Notes under the pieces: model-generated | Told to the model about the DNA's origin: nothing | The model's input: the letters and a program-made list of their open reading frames with translations, nothing else | Databases searched by the model: none | Part shown: in pieces, positions 49,331 to 59,019 of the stretch | Position numbering within the stretch: position 1 is the first letter of the stretch | Layout: the number at the start of each line of letters is the position of its first letter | Made by a program: the position numbers and the translations under genes | Assembly (NCBI RefSeq): GCF_037975245.1 | Contig: NC_092575.1 | Coordinates: 28,047,341 to 28,111,340, forward strand | Origin: Apostichopus japonicus | Taxonomy: Eukaryota > Echinodermata > Holothuroidea > Aspidochirotida > Stichopodidae | Reading direction: 5' to 3' | Length of the DNA: 64,000 nucleotides

Positions 49331-50162
49331 ATGTATACAGTAACATGAGAGTGTTGGAAATGCCATCAGTTAGTGAAAAATTACCTCAGGAGCCTTTCTG
49401 GATGCAGAGGGTCAATTTTCAGCATCAATAGGTAAGTTTTATTGTAAATTATATATAAAAGTAGGGCATCAAGGCCTAAATGTAAGCCTACCATGTTCAG
49501 TGATACAATACAGTAGGCTACATATGATTTTTTTTTTTTTCAAGTTTGTTATAACCTAAATTTCTTTATTGGAAATGGTAGTAGGCTTATATTAGTTAAA
49601 TTAATTTGTTTTAATTATGATAAAGTACATAGTTTATATCTAATATCACCATAGCAACGTGGGTTGTATTAGCAAGATCTTGAACATCTGAATACTTACA
49701 TACACGTATAGGCCTATTTAGCGAATACAATTGCATCAAATTCACTTTCTGTATGGTACTTCACACATTTGTCAAATGGGCATTTCCTCTCACTTTGATA
49801 TCATGCAAGTAACTACCCTTAAAATGACAATTTTGCCAAATATTAAGATCGTTTCCAAAGAACTTGGTCCTGGACAAACTCTTCAATAACACCTCAATCA
49901 TCCACATTTGTTATGTCACAGAAAACTACAGTTACCAGCATGCCACTAACAAGTGCAGAGAAGCAGAACGTGAAGCAGAGCTGGAAAGCATGAAGTAGAT
50001 AAAGAAAACCACCGCATTCATGTTCAAAAGTCTCAAGATAAGCAAAGGGCAAAGATAAGTTCACTCCCAGAAGGTCAGCAGAGTAAAATGCAAGAGGAAA
50101 GAAGAGAAGCTGTTAGGAAAAGAGTGGCATTCCATGGTTGAAAAAAGAAAAGGACCAAGAAT
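49331..50162. other. non-coding spacer
   Basis: A T10 run at about 49531 and AT-rich sequence. The last 250 bp are A-rich and may belong to the fragment that follows, but no domain is visible. Confidence 0.35.
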
Positions 50163-50890
50163 ATGAAGTCTCCTTTCAATAGTGCAAGGCCATATATGCC
50201 AAAGCAACTTTCAGAGTACGAAAGGCTGCTTCAGACACCCCGAAGGGTAGCAGTATGTCGTAACCTTTGCCGGTCTGATCTTGGACTCGCCATGCCATTA
50301 GACACTACACCGAAAACCAACAACAATAGCCTCGACAAAGAAACAGAAGATCTTGTCCATCACTTTTTTTAGCGTGATGTAAGTCGTCATGCAGGAGGCA
50401 GAAAGGATGTGAGCACAGTCAAATCCAAGGATGGAACCAAGGTAAAATGCAAAAAGACATATGACGTCTTTGCTTATGGCTTCTGGTGTGTGGAAGGCAG
50501 ATGAAGACACCAGACTTTTCAAGTCGGTGGAAGAAGGAACTACTGATGAGCTAGCTGAACACATTTGCGGCTTACTATTGCAATTCTTGCAGCACTGCTA
50601 CATGAAGCGTCATCAAGCTTCATCGTACAACACTGAGGGGTGAGAAAGCAGTTTCCGAGTCATTTGACTCCAATGAAGCACTTATACAGATAGATTTCTC
50701 TGAAAACTATACCTGCATCTCACAAGACCAAATCCAGAGTGCCCACTGGAGTCAGAGGTTAGTTAGACTCTTCACTGTGGCAACTTGGCACTCAGGGTTG
50801 CTTCACTCCAGTGTGATTAGCTCAGACAGCCTCACACATTCAAAGGATACCGTGGTGGCATACGTTGACAAAGTACTTGATGGTCTCCCT
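50163..50890 (+). pseudogene. transposase-like family of unknown class, fragment B
   Basis: A frame from 50163 has KSLC-like VCRNLCRSDLGLAMP and ends at a stop near 50370. Past it, across frame changes, come DVSRHAGGRKDV (about 50377), KDGTKVKCKKTYDVFA, LLQFLQHCYMKRHQAS, a QIDFSENYTCISQDQIQSAH block (about 50690-50755) and VISSDSLTHSKDTVVAYVDK. The order (a DVSR..GRKD block, then DF.ENY...SAHW, then a SD.L.H block) is the same as in a widespread unnamed animal protein family and partly as in fragment A. A hAT terminus at 50895 cuts it off before the TDGA block. Confidence 0.6.
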
Positions 50891-50894
50891 AAAC

Positions 50895-51520
50895 CACTGA
50901 TTCCCAAACCTGGGATCGCGACCCCAACTGGGGTCGCGAAGCAATTCTTGTGGGGTCGCAGGCTTGTTTCAAAATATTTAAAAAATCTGAGGGTACCCAA
51001 AATTTACCCGAATTTGAACGTTCGCAGTCAAAATCCTACAAAATTCACCCTGAAAACTCATATTTAGGGTTTTATTAGCGGCTGTTCTAGCGTTTTTCCT
51101 GAGTGAATCTGGCGTTTTTTGCTTAATTGTCGCTGGCCACCCTGCTTCTGCTTCACTATATTGTTTTCACATACAACTACAGTACTGTACTACAGGTACA
51201 TGTGGGTCGAACAATATAGCGCGCGGTAGCCAGTAGCGTACAACAACATTGTTCGATGTTCAGAACGGGATCGTTTTCAGTTGGAAATTATAGTTCGACA
51301 ATTTGTTAAGGAAGATGGCAGGGGCATCATGCGAACGACAGTATATGGACAAATTCCTTGAACTTGGATTCTATTATGTGACGGATCGTGGAGTTCAGAA
51401 GCCTCAATGTGTTATTTGTTATGATGTACTTTCGAGTGAATCGATGAAGCCAACAGGTGTATACAGGTACAGTATGTTTATAGTGACAGACAAACATCTT
51501 AAAGTGTATTAACTGTTAGC
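50895..51520 (+). mobile_element. hAT element, left part (ZBED5-like), truncated
   Basis: CACTGATTCCCAAACCTGGG (from 50895) followed by gcgaccccaactggggtcgcg is typical of the left end of Charlie/ZBED5-type hAT elements, which begin CAGTGGTTCCCAAAC. The frame at 51303-51512 encodes DKFLELGFYYV, then VQKPQCVICYDVLSSESMKP, the start of the ZBED5-type finger. The second half of the finger and the rest of the transposase are missing. No right terminus was found. Confidence 0.7.
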
Positions 51521-51619
51521 AGTGGTCATTTAGAATTACTTCTCTTCATTACTGCATTATTGTATTAAGCCTGATAGATCTGAAAGTTCAAAGTCATACT
51601 CCAACCATGTCTCTTCTAA

Positions 51620-52580
51620 GTAATAATGGGTCTACTTAACCAGACCCTGCCCAATCAGGTGGTTCTCCAGTTACCCCTATTGCTTATGCATACATACCAA
51701 TAGACCATAGAATACCTATATTTGTAGGCATGCCAACAAGTGCTAATGACCCTACAATAAGTGACTGGGCATCTAGTTTACAAGCAGCTCTAAGGGCTTG
51801 GAAGATGCCATTAGAACAACAGGTACAGCTTACTTTAAGATACTTGGGTGGGGTAGCCAAGAGAGAGGTTCTGGTTTTGGAACCAAGCCAAAGGTCGTCA
51901 GTAGACCAGGTCATTGCCTAATTGAGGAAAATATATATGGGGACAACACACCACGAGTCACCCTCATGGGACAGTTCTATGCCAGGCAGCAGCGGCATGG
52001 AGAGAAAATCAGACAGTATGCCCTAAACCTCCAGGAATTGTTACAAAGGGTAGAGTCAAATTACCCTGGAACGTTACTAGACAAAGATAAGGTCTTGCAA
52101 GATAGATTTGTGGAGGGCTTGGTGAGCCACGCCCTGAAGACAGACCTGAGCAAGGAACTGAGGAAGAATGGGAGGTTGAAATTTCTCCCAAATCTGAGAT
52201 GAGGCTCTCCAATTAGAAGGGGAATGGGGGCAGAGACTAATGTAGATATAAAAAGGGCAACAGGTCCAGGGACAGCCATCCGATTGCAAAAATGGCAGCA
52301 AATAATGGAGGCTGCATTCCTAAGTATGCAAAACAGATAAGCGAGCTTCAAGCTACCCTCACCCAGCCTTGCTCATGGCAAAACAGAGGAACGACTTACG
52401 GCCCACGCCCCAACGCTTTACAAATGATGGGAAGCACATCTGCCGAACATATCGGACATAACAGCAGGCAAGGAAGGCCAGAAACAGGAAGAGTTTCTCG
52501 AGCCCCTGCCAGTGGACAACAAGTGCAGAGCTCTGAAAGTTCTTTTAGCAAACTGGAAAGGGGTGGTTGTGCACCTTGAA
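51620..52580 (+). pseudogene. Ty3/gypsy-like Gag pseudogene (family 2, second copy)
   Basis: Same family as 41481-43401: IPIFVGMPTSANDPTISDW, then SSLQAALRAWKMP, VQLTLRYLGGVAKREVLVL (51735-51880), a TAA where the frame continues LRKIYGDNTP, VTLMGQFYARQQRHGEKIRQ, LNLQELL and VLQDRFVEGLVSHALK (to about 52170). A frame change and a weaker tail lead to the QKWQQIMEAAFLSMQ-like region near 52290. Two stops and at least two shifts break it. A protease fragment at 55618 may be from the same element. Confidence 0.8.
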
Positions 52581-52619
52581 CAGGTAACATCAGAAAGTTG
52601 GGATGATTCCACAGTAGTA

Positions 52620-53200
52620 TTACTGTAGGTCTTCTAAAGAGCCTTAAATTTATTAAGTTCCTGAGGTTCTTAGGTTTCATTCTGGATGATGAGGAAGAAA
52701 TTGCAGTAGTAACCAGAGCCCTAATTAAGTCACCAGCAAAGCATATGTTGGTAGACAGAATGAAAGTTGTGGAGGATTGTCATTTCTTCGACCCCTTATT
52801 ATGGTCAGCAAGGAAAGAAGAAACTTTGCATTCATGGGGTGTTGAAGGACTTGGGAGGATGGCTTAAGAACTTTGCTGCTAAATGATCAGAACAACCCAG
52901 ATGGTTTGTTGCTAGAAGAAATGAAGGAGGAAATTCAAAATGAGTGGGTCAGTGGAAAAAAAATATTCCATTTGGTCCCCTATCCCAGCTTGTAATCCAG
53001 GAAGGCTGCAACTATCCTCTGTTGTCAGAATTATTTAAACTAATGGTGGTTCAGCCAGTGAGTTCAGCAGCTTGTGAAAGGGGATTCTCAACTGTAAATT
53101 AAATCAAAACTTCCCACAGAACATTTCTCTTGCCCCGGACTCTACAAGCTTTAATGCAAATTTCCGAGAATGGCCCATCCATAACATGGTGGTAATAGCC
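52620..53200 (+). pseudogene. hAT transposase C-terminal fragment, degenerate
   Basis: Frames with stops read RALIKSPAKHMLVDRMKVVE, CHFFDPLLWSARKEETLHSW, then LFKLMVVQPVSSAACERGFS (about 53032-53090) and SHRTFLLPRTLQALMQIS. The SSAACERGFS block is the dimerisation-domain signature of ZNF862-like hAT proteins, as in SHSVECERGFSQ at about 57077. It is too decayed to encode anything. Confidence 0.65.
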
Positions 53201-53214
53201 GTGCAGGAAGATCT

Positions 53215-53860
53215 ATGGTAGCAGAGCAGCGGGGAAGACTATCTTTCAATGAGTTTCAACAGGAATGGGTGAAAAATTTCTTGAAACATGCTGACATTTC
53301 TTATACCGCCCCAGGAAGGAGGGAAGCCATCTACATGGGCAAAAGCAATGATGGTACCAAGCAGTATCATCCTAAGCATTACCTACTCTGGTACCTGAAA
53401 GAAATAGTCCCTCTGGGACTATGGATCTCTGCAAAGATTTATTAAGCTTTTCAAGTAATTCCTGTACAGAAACGAGATGCTGGAGACGACATGCACATGT
53501 GAGATATGTGAAAACTTGGAACTTCTCTTGACTGCCATTGAGTATCCAAACCTCCAGAAAGACAGGGCCAAGTTGATGCAGCATGATCTCTGTGATCCCT
53601 CCAATGAAGCATGCGTGAATGAGACTTGTGGCAACTGTGGAGATGGTAACATATTCTATGAAGAGTTGATGACAGCAGTGAAATCGAAGAATGAACAGGG
53701 ATACTACCAATGGGTGTGTGGTGAGAAGCATCCACAGAAAGTTCTTAAATGCGGAACTGGGTCAGAAGTGGCAGATATCTTGGTTACACTCATCAGTGCC
53801 TTCAAAACAACTACAGTTGATTTTGGCCCAACCCATTAACGTGGCTCACACAAAGCAGAC
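53215..53860 (+). pseudogene. transposase-like family of unknown class, fragment C
   Basis: A frame at 53215-53445 reads EFQQEWVKNFLKHADISYTA, PGRREAIYMGKSNDGTKQYH and YLLWYLKEIV. After a break, a frame at 53477-53839 reads CTCEICENLELLLTAI, HDLCDPSNEACVNETCGNCG, then KNEQGYYQWVCGEKH. This is the N-terminal part of the same kind of protein as fragments A and B (an ISY..PG.R..Y.GK.DG block and a cysteine-rich C..C...CDP..C...CG.CG block). The later acidic blocks are missing. The cysteine cluster may bind zinc. Confidence 0.6.
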
Positions 53861-54029
53861 TGAAATAGCCTAGGCTATACACTTAACGGTTCTCATATGC
53901 TATAGTTAGTACAGAACTACTTACATACACAGCCTATAGACTGTAACATATAATAATATATGACTTGTAGTCACATTGTACTATTATTAACATTAAGCAA
54001 AAGAGCGGATATTTAAAACTCTCTGATGG

Positions 54030-54712
54030 AAAAACGATGGGTGGGCGGGGTCGCTTGACTGCAAAAGACATCGACAACCTTCAATTGTAATATGGACTTG
54101 CGATACAGAGAAATACTGGTAAATTAGAGGCCATGAAAAAGAACATTTCTGCAATTCTGAAGCACAAGGCAAGTACTAATGATAGCCATGATCACACACA
54201 CTGTCCAGAAAGAGAAGCCAGTTGGTGTGGATTTCAGAAAGCCAATGCAAAAGGGGAGCAATATAATCATAAACACAGTTTACCAACAGCGATTATAGAT
54301 GCAATAACACCAATTTGTAACAACCTCTCGAAAGATTCACTGTTGTCAAAGTGCCTTGATGGCTTTACCCAAAACGCTTGTGAGAGCTTTAACTCTCTTA
54401 TTTGGAAGAGAGCCCCAAAAGAAATATACACAGGGAAAACTTTGGTAGTTACTGATGTTGCTTTAGCTGTAGGCCGTTTCAATGATAGGAGTGAATTCGT
54501 TGTGCAAAATATTGAAATTGTTGGGTGTTGATCCGGGACATCACACCACAGCTTGGAGCTTAGATGAAGACAAACTTAGAATAAAACATTGCAAAAAGAG
54601 GGCAGAAACAAAAGAAAAGAAAATAAGGCAGGCATTGAGACAGGAAAGGAAGCAAAATGATGAGGAAACAATAGAAAAGGAAGGAATAACATATCTCTCC
54701 GGTGGATTTTAG
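54030..54712 (+). pseudogene. Mutator-like transposase, C-terminal part
   Basis: From about 54036 it reads GRGRLTAKDIDNLQL, a TAA at 54088-54090, then YGLAIQRNTGKLEAMKKNI, HCPEREASWCGFQKA, YNHKHSLPTAIIDAI, KCLDGFTQNACESFNSLIW and ALAVGRFND. After a frame change near 54490 it continues LLGVDPGHHTTAW, a Lys/Glu-rich helix and the end TYLSGGF. This matches the C-terminal part of the metazoan Mutator-like transposase family, whose members often end in a short YL.G.F tail. The N-terminal catalytic half is absent. One stop and one shift break it. Confidence 0.75.
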
Positions 54713-55590
54713 ACATTACTTTTTTGCGTGTGTCGTCTATTGCACAATAACTCATTATCATATTTTGATAGGTTTACGATTTGTAACAGTCATAACTTTA
54801 GTTAGCTACATCAGATTAACTCCAAATTTTCAGAGACAATGTATGAAGTGTTGTTTTATGCAATGACCATGAGAAAACTGATCATTTTGTTTGTGGACAG
54901 TACTTATACATTTAATTACTATATGATGATGTGCTTTCTCATTAAATATGCAAATTAATGCGCCGCACTAATTAATAAATAATATTTTCTAAAAAGTTCT
55001 TATTGTGGTTGCATGAGGATCTACCCCCTTAATGAAATAAAACAAAAACCAAAGCTGTAAGTTGTTTGGTTAAAAACGTATGTATGTTGAAAGTTTTATG
55101 TTATGTTATTCCTTTATTCATTAGTTACCATGGCAAAAGTGGACGAAAATTGAAAAAAATTGTTGTATTCTATATTGTTCCTTTTAAACTTCCATCTGGA
55201 GTCATAATTATTTATAATGAAGCTCATAAGCAATTTTTTCCGTTTTTCTGCACATGGGGGTACCCCCTTAAGCTAGCAGCTTTGCAAGAGCTAACTTTTT
55301 AACTTCATTATACGATCCATTTATTATACCTTTTATACATTTATCCTCATTATAAATGTTCGGTTTATAATTGTTGCAATAAACGATAACTACTGTAGTA
55401 TGCACTGAACACTGTACATAATTAAGCATGCCCATGCACAGTAGCACGAGCTGGATTGTTGTTGGTGACTTACAGTAATACCGATTGCCACACAGTATGC
55501 ATCACAGAGGATTTCCCTGGCATGTTGTGCTATGCTCTGTGCGTTATGCCAAGACCCTGCTTGTGTGTGCATTATGCAGTTATTTTTTAA
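54713..55590. other. non-coding, AT-rich
   Basis: Probably the 3' flank of the Mutator-like element. No inverted terminus paired with a left end was found. Confidence 0.35.
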
Positions 55591-55599
55591 TGGAATGGA

Positions 55600-56120
55600 A
55601 TAGCCTTTGGGGGCTTGGCAGAAAGATTGGTCCAGTTGAGCAAGTGTGAGGTTTACTGCCTTATTGACACAGGTTCTCATGTCTCAGTCCTCACAGTATC
55701 CTCTTTTAAATGAGCACCTTGCTCAGGAAACACAGAGGATTTGAGTTCCCATTTGTTGCGTACTGGGGCAATGGGTTGGCCATCCCGTACATAGGCTAAA
55801 TTCAGCTAACAGTTGGTCTGCTCAGTCAAGAGCTTCCAGACAATAAATCCCTGATAGCAAAGTACTTGAAGGGGACCCCATTGGAAGACCAGAAGAGGAA
55901 GGTACCTGGGTGGATAGGTTGATATATACTTAAACACCTACAAGGGCCTCTCCTTAGAAAATGAATTAGAGGCAGATCAGGGCCTCTCCTTGGAAACGAA
56001 TTAGAGGCTGCAGGCAGATTAGATGGTAGCAGGTGAGGACCTGCCATCGGAATTGTTTAATAGAAAGAATGAACAGGGAACATTTCTCTGCCTGAAGAAC
56101 AGCTGCTGAAATCACTATTA
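55600..56120 (+). pseudogene. retroelement aspartic protease fragment
   Basis: At 55618-55712 a frame reads RLVQLSKCEVYCLIDTGSHV and SVLTVSSFK, then a stop. LIDTGS is the active-site motif of retroviral-type proteases. Past the stop, in other frames, come LRTGANGLAIPYIG and SQELPDNKSLIAKY. The sequence ends before reverse transcriptase. It fits a gag-protease element such as family 2 at 51620, with later insertions between them. Confidence 0.7.
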
Positions 56121-56382
56121 GACCTGGCAAAGACCCCGCCAATCCACCACACTGCTACGTGCACTACTGCATATACACACTATACAATAGTGAACACTTT
56201 GCCTCAGCTATGCACAGCTGGTCAAAGACACTGTAGCATAAATCAGCAAGGTACCCACACAGTAAGTATACAGATTATCCCAAAAGAATATGTAATGCTT
56301 GTAACTATAAATACAAATATTTTAAATATTTTTGGCCATTAAGTGAGAACACAGCATCATTTTTTTTGGCCGCAATTGGTAG
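56121..56382. other. spacer before ZNF862-like exons
   Basis: No domain is seen. The last 30 bp (catcattttttttggccgcaattggtag) form a plausible polypyrimidine tract and acceptor for the exon at 56383. Confidence 0.4.
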
Positions 56383-57355
56383 CCTTGGGCCAACTCTGAG
56401 GGAATTTAGACGCAAAGTAGTTGAGGATGGACATTCGATGGCATTAAATTGGATGGACCAGTGGTGGAAAATTGTGATTGACTCAGTAGTTACAAGATTG
56501 CAACAATGCATTTCAAACAGATTTGATGTTGCAGACAATGAACCACAAGCAGCAGCTTTGGCCAAGATTATTGACTTCAAGTTGTGGCCCATAGTGGAGG
56601 AAGAGGGTAAGCTTTTTATTTTAGCATCAGATAAGTTCATGTCTAAAAGATAGTTTCAATCTCTTTAAAAATTTGGACTAATTAGATAGAATGTAACTTT
56701 GATACTTTAACCATCACAAAACTGCTTTGTTTAATTTTAGATTTTGGCAATGAAGAATTGGCTCTCCTTGTGGACTATCACCGTATAATGCTCCAGAATT
56801 GTGGAAATCCTGACATGGTTGAGGTTGAATGGGCTGGAATCAAGAGCAGTGTTTACAATCAGTATGTATCATTAATCATCCATCACTTTCAAAAAGGACA
56901 ACTTCTACCCATAGATGATTTGAGCTTAACCATACATTGATATGCAGTATCATTTTATCTCTTCACACAGCTTCAAACCAGTACACACCACAACTTGGGA
57001 TCAGGTAAACAACAGGTTCAGAGAGGATGGCCCCAACTTACTGTTCTTGGTGGACCTCCTACTAACAATTCCTTCTCACTCTGTGGAATGTGAAAGAGGG
57101 TTTAGTCAGATGAAGAGGATAAAGACAGGTTGGAGGAACAGGCTCTTCTGCAGTACCCTAACCAGCTTATTAAGAATACTGCTAGAAAGTCCCAGAGAAT
57201 CAGAATTTGACCCCTTGCCAGCTATCCATTACTGGAACAGCAGTGCCAGACGAGCAAGGCGCGCCTTTCAACTGCGATATGGCAGCAGGCAGCTCACCAG
57301 TGGGGACACTGAAAGTGATGATGAGGGTCTGAGCAATGATGAGAGCGAGGGATGA
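56383..57355 (+). CDS. ZNF862-like hAT-derived protein, last three exons
   Basis: Exons 56383-56606, 56741-56861 and 56971-57355 join in phase through GT-AG introns of 134 and 109 bp, with no stop until TGA at 57353. The product reads LGPTLREFRRKVVEDGHSMA, LNWMDQWWKIVIDSV, ALLVDYHRIML, GIKSSVYN, TTWDQVNNRFREDGPNLLFL, IPSHSVECERGFSQMKRIKT and ends with an acidic tail. This is the C-terminal half of ZNF862-like proteins, including the hAT dimerisation region. AATAAA signals follow at 57580 and 57597. It may be the end of a host-type gene whose 5' exons are upstream (the finger fragment at 46873 is a weak candidate) or an intron-containing transposon end. ORF integrity contrasts with the broken elements around it. 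Confidence 0.75.
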
Positions 57356-59019
57356 ACATAATTAATAATACCTGTACCTAAGAACGGAAGGGGAAGGGAA
57401 CTGAGAGGAAATGTTGTTTATGATTAATGACATTTTTGTTGTACGCTGCAATTAACTCTCATTTGTTGATGTTTTTTCACAGCTTTTTATCCATTTTGTG
57501 CCTTATCTTTACTGCTATGTGTGAGACTAATTTGCCAAGTTCCCTGTCTTCAATATGAGGCTCTAAGTTAGAAGATGTAAATAAAGTAATGAAGTTGAAT
57601 AAAATGTATCTTCTCCTTATTGGAGTTCCTTTGGCCATCCCAAAAACATATAACCTACTCTACATGTTTCCACTGCAGGACGACCAAAATTTCAGCAGGG
57701 CAACCAAAAATTGGTGAGCTGGTTGTCCTGGGGACAACCACTTAAAATTTCTACAATTTCTACACTGCATAATACTATTGTGCTATTAGCTATTAAACTG
57801 CGAACAATGTACCTCTGCCAAGGCAGGTAAAATAACTAATGCTACCTCATGATCCCTCGGCAAACCCTGTCACATACTAGCCACAGGTTTTACGGTTCTA
57901 GAACATAGTTCAGGGGATAAGGAAATTGTTTTGACGGACATTTTCTCAAAGTTCAAACAGGCCATACCGACCAGGGACCAGAACGCTAGTACTTTGGCAA
58001 GAACATTACAAACGTTTTGGTGTGCCTAGCGCGTTTCAAGATAACCAAGGATGGAAATTTGAAGGAAATGTCGTTGAGTTGTTATGTACAGTGTATAATA
58101 TTGAGAACAGCAGGCCCACTCATGACCATCCAGAAAGATATGCACAACTTGAAAAGAATTAATCACAACTTAATTGGATAACTTCTAAAGATAATTGACT
58201 TTGCTCAACAAATTATTAAGCTGTGATTCCTTCATGGGAGACTATAGGTGAATTTCTTGTAAATGGACTGGTTAAAATCTAGAATAACTTTAAAATATAA
58301 TTCCCTTTTTCATATGTGGTATTAAGTCTTCCTTATTAAATTGGATGCAATCGGTACAATTCTTGTCGATAAACTGTTAAGCCTCTGATGAACTTCAAAG
58401 AATGATATAATTGGCCAACAATATATACAATTATCATTCCCTGTAGTGAGGGCATCAGTGTATGTCCTATAATTGAACTGGATAACCACTGGGTACCTAC
58501 AACAGACTTGTCCTTCCCTCAGTGACAGAAATTTGTGCATTTCCTATAAATGAAATGTTTAGCCCCAGGATAACCTCAAAAGATAATTTACTTTTTCCAA
58601 CCAGATATTAATTAATCCTTCCTTTGGGTAACCTCACAAGTATACTTGGGTCATCATGACCTCAATGGTCATAGGTATATATCAGTCTCTTTGGAAGAGA
58701 CAGCTGGTTGTCTTTCCACGTTATCTACGATGTTCAATTAAGAAATCAAAACATTCTTAATATTAACAAACACATTCATAGATTTTATAGATTTGATTGT
58801 TTCTGTCAAAATGGATGCTTAACCCTTATTCTGAGGCACCTCTTTCTATTTGTTTGAATATGGGTGTCCAATCGGTTGGGGGGGGGGGTGGGGGAAGGGG
58901 GAACAATGGGTCCTACGTGACCCAAAGAAAGGCACAAAGTACCTAACAATGCAAAGTGAAATGATGGAATCACCTTTGACAATTTGCCATATTTTGGAAC
59001 CTGTTTACCTTTTCGGCTG
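57356..59019. other. intergenic between convergent genes
   Basis: 57356-57620 is the 3' UTR and poly(A) signals of the ZNF862-like exons. The rest should contain the GPATCH3 3' UTR read on the minus strand. A G10 run is at 58880-58889. No gene is recognised. Confidence 0.5.

Noticed and set aside
46873-57355. One ZNF862-like gene spanning 46.9-57.4 kb
   Set aside because: The finger fragment lacks a usable donor after its last conserved block, and many other elements lie between, so the two parts are kept separate.
33687-57355. An intact infectious or endogenous retrovirus
   Set aside because: No reverse transcriptase, integrase or envelope sequence is recognisable; only gag and protease pieces with stops and shifts are present.
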